Source of the DNA: Mycobacterium sp. AZCC_0083
Lineage (GTDB): Bacteria > Actinomycetota > Actinomycetes > Mycobacteriales > Mycobacteriaceae
DNA: 64,000 nt
Reading direction: 5' to 3'
Assembly: GCF_014202335.1 (NCBI RefSeq)
Contig: NZ_JACHGP010000002.1
Location: forward strand, 186,001 to 250,000
The notes beneath the pieces are model-generated. The model was not told the origin of the DNA, ran no database searches, and saw nothing but the letters and a program-made list of their open reading frames with translations. The translations under genes and the position numbers were made by a program. Below, piece by piece: positions 50,645-58,034 of this stretch; the stretch's first letter is position 1, and every line of letters starts with the position of its first letter.

Positions 50645-51448
50645 TTAGCGCAGCGCCTCGGCGGTCGACTCGTCAGCAGGCAGGAACGCCTCGATGCTGA
50701 GCTCGGCGGCAGTGAGGTCGAGCGCAGTGCCGAAGGTGGTCACGGTGCTCAGGAACCTCAGGACTCCGCCTCCGGGACCGTCGATCTCCAGCGGCACCGC
50801 GACGCCGCCGAGGTCGGTGGTGTCGTCGAACCCGCCCGGGTATGCGTCGATCTCGGCGAGCAGCGCCGACAGTTCGGCGGACCCGCTGACCACGACCTCG
50901 CGGCGCAGTCGGCTGATGACGTGGTGACGCCACTGCCCGAGGTTGCGGATGCGTGGCGCCAGGCCGTCGGGGTGCAGGGAGATGCGCAATGCGTTGGGCG
51001 GGTCGAGCAGTTTGGGGTCGACGCCCTGGAGCATCAATCCGGCGCCGGCGTTGGCGGCCACCAGGTTCCAGGCCCGATCCACCACCAGGCAGGGATAGGG
51101 CTCGTAGGCCTTGAGTACCTGATCGATGCCGTCACGGACGGCAGACATGTCGGGGTCGGCCAGCGAGCGCTCAGCGTAAACGGGCGCGAGTCCCGCGGCC
51201 AACAGGAGCTGATTCTGTTCGCGCGGTGGCACTTCCAGCACCTCGGCGAGCCGCAGCACCATGGCGCGACTCGGCACGGACCGCCCGGTCTCGATGAAGC
51301 TGACGTGACGCGATGACACGTCGGCCTCGATCGAAAGATCGAGTTGGCTGAGCCGCCGTCGCTGCCGCCACTGCTTCATCAACGACCCGAACGGGGGGTG
51401 CTGCACGCCGACGGTGCGGACGTGAGGAGCAATGGGGCTACTGGTCAT
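50645..51448 (-). CDS. XRE-family regulator with MmyB-like ligand domain
   Basis: This 267-residue regulator has an N-terminal helix-turn-helix (FGSLMKQWRQRRRLSQLDLSIEADVSSRHVSFIETGRSVPSRAMVLRLAEVLEVPPREQNQLLLAAGL). It is followed by a PAS-like MmyB ligand-binding domain (YPCLVVDRAWNLVAANAGAGLMLQGVDPKLL; RFLSTVTTFGTALDLTAAELSIEAFLPADESTA). The MmyB domain of related proteins binds a fatty acid in its crystal structure, which fits the lipid genes nearby. The ATG at 51448 begins the conserved sequence. Targets are unknown; the next gene downstream is the FadR-type regulator. Confidence 0.86.
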   Translation of the reverse strand: MTSSPIAPHVRTVGVQHPPFGSLMKQWRQRRRLSQLDLSIEADVSSRHVSFIETGRSVPSRAMVLRLAEVLEVPPREQNQLLLAAGLAPVYAERSLADPDMSAVRDGIDQVLKAYEPYPCLVVDRAWNLVAANAGAGLMLQGVDPKLLDPPNALRISLHPDGLAPRIRNLGQWRHHVISRLRREVVVSGSAELSALLAEIDAYPGGFDDTTDLGGVAVPLEIDGPGGGVLRFLSTVTTFGTALDLTAAELSIEAFLPADESTAEALR

Positions 51449-51570
51449 CGGCCCAGTCTGGCCCGTTCCGATGCAGCGATCCACTACCTGGCAGGTAATT
51501 GCTTCGCTTACCCGCAGGCGGGAGCGTGATTGGTGTCCGGCAACGGCCGGCCAACGACGAGGAGGCGACG

Positions 51571-51942
51571 ATGAAGTCCCGTCAGCAGGCGCTCAGTGAC
51601 CAGGGAATCCCGCGGTGGCTGCGTTTCGTGATGAAGTCCGACCGCGCGGGCTCCGCCTGGTACGTCGGCATGGGGTTCTTCTTCGCACCGGCGCTCGCCA
51701 TCGTGTCCCCGTGGCAGGCATTGACCAACGCGATGTGGATCGTCATCGCACTGGCCGGTCTGTGGCTGGGTCTGCTCGGCATCGCGATGGCAACCGGCCT
51801 GGCCATTGTGCTGCGGTCCAACCGGGAGATCCCTGAGGACTACTGGCGTTCGATAATCGACTACCCGTCAGCGCCGAAACCTAATGCGCCACAGGCTGCT
51901 TCCCGGCCGACTCTCCGGAGTAGTCGACCTGCCAGTGTTTGA
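51571..51942 (+). CDS. Small membrane protein, two TM helices, unknown
   Basis: This 123-residue protein starts at ATG 51571 with a strong GGAGG signal. It has two membrane helices (about 30-52 and 60-82: VGMGFFFAPALAIVSPWQALT; IVIALAGLWLGLLGIAMATGLAIVL) between short charged ends. I do not recognise a family. Its last 62 bp overlap the convergent CYP125 gene, so the C-terminal 20 residues may be incidental to the P450 coding sequence; an earlier true end cannot be excluded. Confidence 0.55.
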   Translation: MKSRQQALSDQGIPRWLRFVMKSDRAGSAWYVGMGFFFAPALAIVSPWQALTNAMWIVIALAGLWLGLLGIAMATGLAIVLRSNREIPEDYWRSIIDYPSAPKPNAPQAASRPTLRSSRPASV

Positions 51943-53146
51943 TGCCGTTGAGCCAGCCGGACCGCAACCGCTCGGGCTTGGCCAGCGAGGTGAGGTCCGG
52001 CATGGCGTCGGCGATCGCGTTGAACATCAGGTCGATGGTCATCCTGGCCAGATTGGCACCGATGCAGTAGTGGGCGCCCGTTCCGCCGAACCCAACGTGC
52101 GGGTTGGGATCACGAAGGATGTCGAACTCGTACGGGTTGTCGAAGACTTCCTCGTCGAAGTTCGCCGAGCGGTAGAACATCACCACCCGCTGACCCTTCT
52201 TGATCGACACGCCGCCGAGCTCGGTGTCCTCAAGCGCGGTGCGCTGGAACGACGTCACCGGAGTGGCCCAGCGGACGATCTCGTCTGCGGCCGTCGCAGG
52301 CCGTTCCTTCTTGAAGAGCTCCCACTGATCGGGGTGGTCGGTAAAGGCCATCATGCCTTGGGTGATCGAGTTTCTCGTCGTCTCGTTACCCGCCACCGCC
52401 AAGATGATGACGAAGAAGCCGAACTCGTCATCGGAGAGCTTATGGCCCTCGACGTCGGCCTGAATCAGCTTGGTGACGAGATCCTCGGCCGGGCTATCGG
52501 CCCGCTCGGCCGCCAGCTGCATGCCGTACATCATCAGTTCGGCTGAGGCGGTCATGCCGTCGTTGGAGGCGAACTCCGGATCCTGGTCGCCGACAAGCTG
52601 GTTGGACCAGTCGAACAGCTTCTTGCGCTCGTCCTGCGGCACGCCCATCAGGCCCGCGATGGCCTGCAGCGGGAGTTCGCACGACACCTGTTCGACGAAG
52701 TCTCCGGAGCCTTCGGCCGCCGCCTTGGCAGCGATGTCGCGTGCGCGCTCAGCAAGGTCGGCGCGCAGCAGTTCGATGGCCCGGGGCGTGAAGGCACGCG
52801 AGATGATCTTGCGCAGGTGGGTGTGGTGCGGCGCGTCCATGTTCAGCAGCACGATGCCCCGACTGGCGTCGATCTGGTCGCGCGACGCACCCTCGGCGTA
52901 TCGCGGCAGCGCGGTCTTCTCCTGGCTGGAGAACACGTCACTGCGGCGCGACACCTCCTTGACGTCCTTGTGCTTCGTGACGACCCAGTACCCGCCGTCG
53001 CCGAAGCCACCGATTCCTTCCGGCTGCTCGTTCCACCAAATTGGCGCGACCTTGCGCATTTCGGCCAGCTCGGCGATGGGCAATCGTTCGGCGTAGATGT
53101 CCGGGTCGGTGAAGTCGAACCCTGGGGGGAGGTTCGGTGACGGCAT
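51881..53146 (-). CDS. Cytochrome P450 CYP125-like steroid C26-monooxygenase
   Basis: This 421-residue P450 closely resembles M. tuberculosis CYP125A1 as I remember it: MPSPNLPPGFDFTDPDIYAERLP, EISRHSDVFSS-type VSRRSDVFSSQEKT, LLNMDAPHHTHLRKIISRAFTPRAI, VEQVSCELPLQAIAGLMG and NETTRNSITQGMMAF. It has the I-helix AGNETT, ExxR (DEIVRW) and haem loop FGGTGAHYCIGANLARM. Such enzymes oxidise the C26/27 methyl of cholesterol and cholest-4-en-3-one to start side-chain breakdown. It is one of probably several paralogues in a fast grower. The ATG at 53146 has AAGGAG upstream, and a degenerate KstR box lies 91 bp upstream. Confidence 0.93.
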   Translation of the reverse strand: MPSPNLPPGFDFTDPDIYAERLPIAELAEMRKVAPIWWNEQPEGIGGFGDGGYWVVTKHKDVKEVSRRSDVFSSQEKTALPRYAEGASRDQIDASRGIVLLNMDAPHHTHLRKIISRAFTPRAIELLRADLAERARDIAAKAAAEGSGDFVEQVSCELPLQAIAGLMGVPQDERKKLFDWSNQLVGDQDPEFASNDGMTASAELMMYGMQLAAERADSPAEDLVTKLIQADVEGHKLSDDEFGFFVIILAVAGNETTRNSITQGMMAFTDHPDQWELFKKERPATAADEIVRWATPVTSFQRTALEDTELGGVSIKKGQRVVMFYRSANFDEEVFDNPYEFDILRDPNPHVGFGGTGAHYCIGANLARMTIDLMFNAIADAMPDLTSLAKPERLRSGWLNGIKHWQVDYSGESAGKQPVAH

Positions 53147-53237
53147 CCATTCACTCCTTCGACGACGTGATCTAGTGGCGTAAGCCATTGCTACACCAGT
53201 GATCGCAGGTCCGCGGCAGGTTGCTCAAACTCCCAAG

Positions 53238-53251
53238 TAGAACGTGTTCCC
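53238..53251. promoter_or_regulatory. KstR-like box upstream of CYP125 (degenerate)
   Basis: TAGAACGTGTTCCC fits TnnAACnnGTTnnA except for the last base. It lies 91 bp upstream of the CYP125 start, farther than the 30-32 bp seen at three other boxes. The weaker match and longer distance lower confidence, but CYP125 is a known KstR target in M. tuberculosis. Confidence 0.55.
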
Positions 53252-53338
53252 GTCCGCGTTTTGTAACGGAATTCCAATGAAAACGGAAAGAACCCTTGGG
53301 TACCATGAGTCCCTGGCGTAACACCGAGAGGCAACGCG

Positions 53339-53869
53339 ATGAGTCTTGGCACACGGGCCGTTCTGTCCGCTTTCACCTGCTGCGCGTCTGGCGCGGCCGT
53401 CGCTCTCATCGCGGCGGCAGCCGCATCGGCCGACCCGCTGGTACCTGCACCGCCGCCACCACCTCCGGTCGAGTCGACCACGGTGCAAGCGGCAGGCGAT
53501 GCCCCCGCACCCGGCCCCGCGCCAGCGCTTCCCACACCTCCCGATGGCGTTCCGCATCTCGCCAGCCCCGATGCCCTTCCGCCGGGTTCGACGATGGATC
53601 CTCAGGACAGCGACTCGCCGAACGTCAGTTACCTCAAGGATCTGTGGCAGGCCGTACAGAACCACGAGATCAGCGGTAAGGAAGCGCTGGTGATGGGGAT
53701 CGCGCAGCGCGGCATGGACACGCCGATTCCGGACCAGGCTCCTGGCCCGAACGTGCCGATCTCTCCGGTCGATCCCGCGCTCGCGCCTCCGCCGCCGGCT
53801 CCCGCACCGGGACCGGCCCCTGCATTGCTCCCGCCGCCCCCGGCTAGCCCGCTCCCGCCCACTCCGTAG
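53339..53869 (+). CDS. Secreted proline/alanine-rich protein
   Basis: This 176-residue exported protein has a signal peptide of about 30 residues ending AAASA. The mature protein is dominated by proline and alanine (PLVPAPPPPPPVE, PAPGPAPALP, ALAPPPPAPAPGPAPALLPPPPASP) around one structured patch (SPNVSYLKDLWQAVQNHEISGKEALVMGIAQRG). It resembles cell-wall-linked Pro-rich mycobacterial proteins. The 3' end overlaps the convergent DUF2867 gene by 26 bp. No function is known. Confidence 0.72.
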   Translation: MSLGTRAVLSAFTCCASGAAVALIAAAAASADPLVPAPPPPPPVESTTVQAAGDAPAPGPAPALPTPPDGVPHLASPDALPPGSTMDPQDSDSPNVSYLKDLWQAVQNHEISGKEALVMGIAQRGMDTPIPDQAPGPNVPISPVDPALAPPPPAPAPGPAPALLPPPPASPLPPTP

Positions 53870-54836
53870 TGTCGGAGGACGCCGCCCGCTCCAGGAGTCC
53901 CAGAACCGTACGCACATGCGTGCGGAGGACCGCTGCCCACACCGCTCGAGTCGCGGGAGTGCGGTGCTGAACGAGGGTTCCGAACAGCAGCCCTTCCGGA
54001 CGGAGCGTGAACAGCAACTCCGCGGGCATCCCGATCCGCGAATCCCTGCCGAGTAGCACCGCGTCCGGCGCGCTGCTTCGCACCGCCCAATCCAGGATCG
54101 ACGGGCCTGGCTCGGCCGACTTCAGCCCGAGCGCCAACCAGCCGGACAACAGCTGAGCTCGCGTCGCAGCCGGAGCCTCCTCCAGTATTGCCTTGGCCCA
54201 TCGTTCGGCCGTCCAGTCCGGGTGGGCGCTGATATCGACGAGGAATGCGTCGGCGTAGTCGATCCGGGGCAGGGTGCCGAGTTCCCGAACGTCGTCCGGC
54301 ACCGGGATCTGTCGGGCTGCTGTCCGCCACAGTCGCCCGATGGTGCGCAGCATCAGCGGGTAGACCAGCGCGTAGCGGAATGGCGCTATCGCCGCCATGT
54401 ACGCACGGCCGAGCAATCCGTTCGGCTTGACGAGCACCGCCATCTGACCGCGGTAGCCACCGTCACCGTCCGGCACCCAACTCAGGTGCAGCACCCCGTG
54501 CATGGTCTCGTTCGCGATTTCCAGGGCCGCCTCGTCATCGGTGACATAGACGGGGCGGAAAGGCGACTCGGCGGGCAGGTTCGTGTCGACGCCAGCGGGG
54601 AGGTCGGCAGGGAGGCGATCGCGTAGCGACGGCACACGGGCGCCCAATCCCGTCTCGCCGCGGTCGAGGCCGAACAAGGCGCCAAGGCGCCACCTGAGCG
54701 CAAACAACGCGGCGACGACGGGCGACGCCTGGGCAGGGTCGAATGACTCCATCAACGCGACCAGCCGCGGGAAGTCGTCCGGACCGCCGACCGTCGGCAG
54801 CGCCCAGACGTCCTCGACGCGAAAGTCGGTCGTCAT
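53844..54836 (-). CDS. DUF2867-family protein
   Basis: This 330-residue protein has an SRPBCC-type DUF2867 domain in the first 180 residues (FRPVYVTDDEAALEIANETMHGVLHLSWVPDGDGGYRGQMAVLVKPNGLLGRAYMAAIAPFRYALVYPLMLRTIG). A second region of about 130 residues resembles a degenerate repeat (DISAHPDWTAERWAKAILEEAPAATRAQLL ... GTLVQHRTPATRAVWAAVLRTHVR). It is cytosolic or membrane-associated and binds an unknown hydrophobic ligand. The ATG at 54836 is 62 bp from a TetR-type operator, and the divergent TetR gene probably regulates it. Confidence 0.72.
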   Translation of the reverse strand: MTTDFRVEDVWALPTVGGPDDFPRLVALMESFDPAQASPVVAALFALRWRLGALFGLDRGETGLGARVPSLRDRLPADLPAGVDTNLPAESPFRPVYVTDDEAALEIANETMHGVLHLSWVPDGDGGYRGQMAVLVKPNGLLGRAYMAAIAPFRYALVYPLMLRTIGRLWRTAARQIPVPDDVRELGTLPRIDYADAFLVDISAHPDWTAERWAKAILEEAPAATRAQLLSGWLALGLKSAEPGPSILDWAVRSSAPDAVLLGRDSRIGMPAELLFTLRPEGLLFGTLVQHRTPATRAVWAAVLRTHVRTVLGLLERAASSDTTEWAGAG

Positions 54837-54897
54837 GGCGTGGATTCGCCATGGCATACGGGTGTGTTCACTGACGGGAAGCTTCGCTGTCGGAACC

Positions 54898-54915
54898 ATA
54901 CATCACTGTATGTAT
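54898..54915. promoter_or_regulatory. TetR-type operator in a divergent promoter
   Basis: ATACAT-CACTGT-ATGTAT is a perfect inverted repeat with 6-bp arms and a 6-bp spacer, lying between the DUF2867 gene and the TetR gene. It probably overlaps the TetR promoter. Confidence 0.6.
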
Positions 54916-54955
54916 CATGGCCTCGTACTGTCAATGGACAACCTCGGGAGAATCG

Positions 54956-55504
54956 ATGCCGGCACCGACGCGGACCACCCGCGATGCTTGGGTCGACGCC
55001 GGGTTGGCGGCACTGGCCGAAGGGGGACCAGACGCCGTGCGGGTCGACGTGCTCGCGCAGAAACTCGGGGTGACCCGCGGCGGCTTCTACCACCAGTTCG
55101 ATGGCAGGCAGGCGCTGCTCGATGCCGTCCTCGACGCATGGGAGCTCAGGAGCACCGACGAGGTGCTCGACACCGTCGAACGGGAAGGTGGCGACGCGCG
55201 CACCAAGGTCACCAAGGCAGGCATGCTGACGTTCTCCAACGAACTGCTGCCGATCGACCTCGCCGTCCGGGACTGGGCGCGCCGGGATGCGGGCGTCGCC
55301 GAACGACTGCGCCGCGTCGACAACCGGAGAATGGATTATCTCCGCACGCTCATCGCCGAACTGCACACCGACGTCGACGACGTGGAAGCGATTGCCCTGC
55401 TGGCATTTTCGTTGTTGATCGGCAACCACTTCATCGCCGCAGACCACGGGCCGCGGGATCGGGTCGCCGTGCTGCGACGGGCCGCCGACCGGCTGCTGTC
55501 CTAA
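54956..55504 (+). CDS. TetR-family transcriptional regulator
   Basis: This 182-residue TetR regulator has a clear DNA-binding domain (TTRDAWVDAGLAALAEGGPDAVRVDVLAQKLGVTRGGFYHQFDGRQALLDAVLDAW). The ATG at 54956 has GGGAG 6 bp upstream; longer in-frame starts would run through the operator. It lies 41 bp from the operator and is divergent from the DUF2867 gene. The SDR gene follows on the same strand 88 bp later and may share control. Confidence 0.88.
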   Translation: MPAPTRTTRDAWVDAGLAALAEGGPDAVRVDVLAQKLGVTRGGFYHQFDGRQALLDAVLDAWELRSTDEVLDTVEREGGDARTKVTKAGMLTFSNELLPIDLAVRDWARRDAGVAERLRRVDNRRMDYLRTLIAELHTDVDDVEAIALLAFSLLIGNHFIAADHGPRDRVAVLRRAADRLLS

Positions 55505-55591
55505 ACCCGCGTGTCCGTCGGAGCGATCAGTCCTGCTGTTCTTCATACTGAGCCAGGTGAACGCCTCTACGACGTATGGGGATTCGACATC

Positions 55592-56440
55592 ATGCGGCCT
55601 CGAGTTGTACTGATCACCGGGACCTCGTCCCGACAAGGCATCGGCTATGCGACGGCACGGCGCCTGGCGGCCGATGGGCACACGGTGTACGCGACGATGC
55701 GCGACCGGGCCACTGCCGACGACCTCACCCGAGACGCCGAGCCCGGCCGCATCGAAGTTCGTACGCTGGACCTGCTCGAACGATCCACCATGGGGCCGTT
55801 ACTGGCGGAAATCGTCGATACCGAAGGACGCCTCGATGCCGTCATCAACAACGCCGGCTATGGCGTGATCGGTGGCGTCGAACAGGTGTCACTCGACGTC
55901 GCGAGGACCAGCTTCGAGACAAACGTGTGGGGCACCATGGCCCTCGTGCAGGAAGCCCTGCCGATCATGCGCCGGCAGAACCATGGTCACCTGGTACTTG
56001 TCTCGTCGTGCTTCGTGGCTGGCCTCCCCGTGATGGGCATGGGCTACTACCTGGCCGCCAAGGCGGCGCTGGAGACGTTGTTCTGCAGTGCCGCCGTCGA
56101 AGCTGCGCCTTATGGCGTAACGGTTTCGTGCTTCCAGCCCGGCCCGGTGATGACGGAGCTTGAACGGGTGTGGGGTGATCGCATACCGGACGGCGGCGAC
56201 CCTCGACCAAGCCTGTCCGAGGACCTCTACGCCTGGGTCGGCACGTCCGGTCCCGCTCCGCAGACGCCGGCGGAAGTGGCCGCGGCACTCGCGGAACTCG
56301 TCAACGCCGACAGTCCGACACTCGCCGCTCAGTCGGGTCCCGCATCTCGTGCGTACGCGGCCGCAGCCCTTCGCGATCCCAGTCGCTCGGCCGAGCTCTC
56401 CGGACTGCTTGCAGCCGTCAATGCCAGTGCCCCGGACTGA
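55592..56440 (+). CDS. Short-chain dehydrogenase/reductase
   Basis: This 282-residue SDR has the cofactor loop VLITGTSSRQGIGYATARRLAADGH, NNAGYG, and the catalytic Tyr and Lys in MGYYLAAKAALE with a preceding Ser (LVSSCF). ATMRDR after strand 2 suggests NADP(H). It resembles classical SDRs of the 17beta-hydroxysteroid dehydrogenase/retinol type (FETNVWGTMALVQEALPIMRRQNHGHLV). The substrate is unknown. I chose the ATG at 55592; a longer form would begin at GTG 55511. It is downstream of the TetR gene. Confidence 0.86.
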   Translation: MRPRVVLITGTSSRQGIGYATARRLAADGHTVYATMRDRATADDLTRDAEPGRIEVRTLDLLERSTMGPLLAEIVDTEGRLDAVINNAGYGVIGGVEQVSLDVARTSFETNVWGTMALVQEALPIMRRQNHGHLVLVSSCFVAGLPVMGMGYYLAAKAALETLFCSAAVEAAPYGVTVSCFQPGPVMTELERVWGDRIPDGGDPRPSLSEDLYAWVGTSGPAPQTPAEVAAALAELVNADSPTLAAQSGPASRAYAAAALRDPSRSAELSGLLAAVNASAPD

Positions 56441-56473
56441 GATATCGGGTCACCAGTTCTCGCGCCTGGTCGG

Positions 56474-57883
56474 CTAGTCGGGACACTCCGGGTCCTCGTC
56501 GTCGTCGGGGTCGGTGAGCATGCGTTCGGGGTGGTGGTAGTCGTTGGTGGTTGGTCGGTTGGTGGGCAGGTGTGGTGGTCGGATCCATTGGGTGCGGCCG
56601 TCGGGGAGTTGTCGGGTTTCCCAGCCGTTGGTGTTGATGATCCGGTTGTGCGGTCCACAGGCCAGGGTGAGGTCGTTGATGTTGGTTAGTCCGCCGGCAC
56701 CCCAGTCCAGGGTGGCGTGGTGGGCTTGGCTGCGGTCGGCGGTGACGGTGCAGCCGGGGTAGGTGCAGCCGCGGTGTTTGGCCGCCAGCATCAGCCACTG
56801 TCCGGGGGAGGCGGTGCGCTTGGCGCGGAACAGGTTGAGCGGGATGTCGGTGCCCTTGTCGAACACCGCGAGATACGGGTGTGCGTGGGCAGCCATCTGG
56901 ATCACCTCGGCCATGGGCAGCAGGACGCCGCTGGCGGTGATGGCGTGCCCGGTGCCGGCTTCCAAATCGTGGAGGCTGGTGGTGATCACGATGGTGGTGG
57001 GTAGGCCGTGGTGGGTGCCGAGTTGACCGGAGGCCAGCAGGGCTTGGCCCATCGCGGCCAGGGCGTCGTGGCGGCGTTGGGCTGGGGTGCGGTGATCTTT
57101 GTCGATGGTGGCTTGGTCGGGGTCGCCGTCGATGACGGGGGTGTCGTCGTCGGGGTTGCACTTGCCGGGGGCTGCCCAGCCGGTCATCACGGCATCCCAG
57201 ATGGCCCGGGCCTGCGGATCCAGGTAGCCGCTGATGCGGCTCGTGCCGTCGGGGCCTTGCGGGCCGACGGTGATGCCGCGTTTGCGGGCGCGGTCGGCGT
57301 CGGTGAAGTCGCCGTCGGGGTGCAGGTAGGCCAGCAGCAGTGTGGCGGCTTGGCGGAGTTCTTCGGGTGTGAGGGTGCTCCCGACGCGGGCCAGGGAGGC
57401 TTCGGCCTTGTCGCGCTCGGCGCGGGGGACCGCATCGGGCAGGTGGCTGAAGAACCCGCGGATGATCGTGATGTGTTCGGCGCCGATATGGCCGCGGGCT
57501 TGCGCGGCCGCGGTGCGCGGCAACAGCGGCTCCAGCGGCTCACCGAGCAACGACATCCGCGGACCGAGGTCGGTGGCGCAGTCGATGCGCCGGCCGGCTT
57601 CGGTGCGGCTGATCCGCAACCGGTCGGCCAGCAGATTGGTGATGGTGGTGACGCCCAGGGTGATGGGGTTGGCTTCGGCCTTGAGTCGGTTGATCACCGG
57701 ATGCCCCGACACGGGCAGCCGGCGGACGGCGGTTTCGGTGCGGTCCAGCACGTCCAACAGCTGCTGGTGGCTCAGTGCGCTCACGTCTAGGCAGGTGAGT
57801 GCGTCGACCGCGGCATCGAGGGCATCGAGCACCCGAAGGTGGTCTCCGTGGTCCTCGTAGTCGGGGACCGCACTCAAACCCAT
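56474..57883 (-). CDS. DUF222/HNH endonuclease-domain protein (13E12 repeat family)
   Basis: This 469-residue protein has an N-terminal DUF222 domain (ADRLRISRTEAGRRIDCATDLGPR; HIGAEHITIIRGFFSHLPDAVP) and a C-terminal HNH nuclease motif (HRGCTYPGCTVTADRSQAHHATLDWGAGGLTNINDLTLACGPHNRI), with a zinc-binding Cys pair and HH...N...H. These make it a member of the 13E12 repeat family, often present in several mobile-like copies per mycobacterial genome. The role is unsettled. A near-perfect LexA box lies 3-18 bp upstream of the ATG at 57883, so it should be DNA-damage induced, and translation may be leaderless. Confidence 0.9.
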   Translation of the reverse strand: MGLSAVPDYEDHGDHLRVLDALDAAVDALTCLDVSALSHQQLLDVLDRTETAVRRLPVSGHPVINRLKAEANPITLGVTTITNLLADRLRISRTEAGRRIDCATDLGPRMSLLGEPLEPLLPRTAAAQARGHIGAEHITIIRGFFSHLPDAVPRAERDKAEASLARVGSTLTPEELRQAATLLLAYLHPDGDFTDADRARKRGITVGPQGPDGTSRISGYLDPQARAIWDAVMTGWAAPGKCNPDDDTPVIDGDPDQATIDKDHRTPAQRRHDALAAMGQALLASGQLGTHHGLPTTIVITTSLHDLEAGTGHAITASGVLLPMAEVIQMAAHAHPYLAVFDKGTDIPLNLFRAKRTASPGQWLMLAAKHRGCTYPGCTVTADRSQAHHATLDWGAGGLTNINDLTLACGPHNRIINTNGWETRQLPDGRTQWIRPPHLPTNRPTTNDYHHPERMLTDPDDDEDPECPD

Positions 57884-57885
57884 AC

Positions 57886-57901
57886 CCGAACACTAGTTCG
57901 A
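57886..57901. promoter_or_regulatory. LexA (SOS) box before the DUF222/HNH gene
   Basis: CCGAAC-ACTA-GTTCGA matches 11 of 12 defined positions of the mycobacterial SOS box TCGAAC(N4)GTTCGA. It lies 3-18 bp upstream of the ATG at 57883. Members of the 13E12 family are known LexA targets in M. tuberculosis. Confidence 0.8.
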
Positions 57902-58034
57902 ACGACCGACAAGCAGGCCAAGAATGTGACGCCTGAAGCCTAAGTGACACAAGGGATTACGAGCTGTGGATGAAATGTCGGCCTGTGGATGGATTCTGCA
58001 AATCCTGCCGAGATCTGCTAGGCGACCGGAGGCA

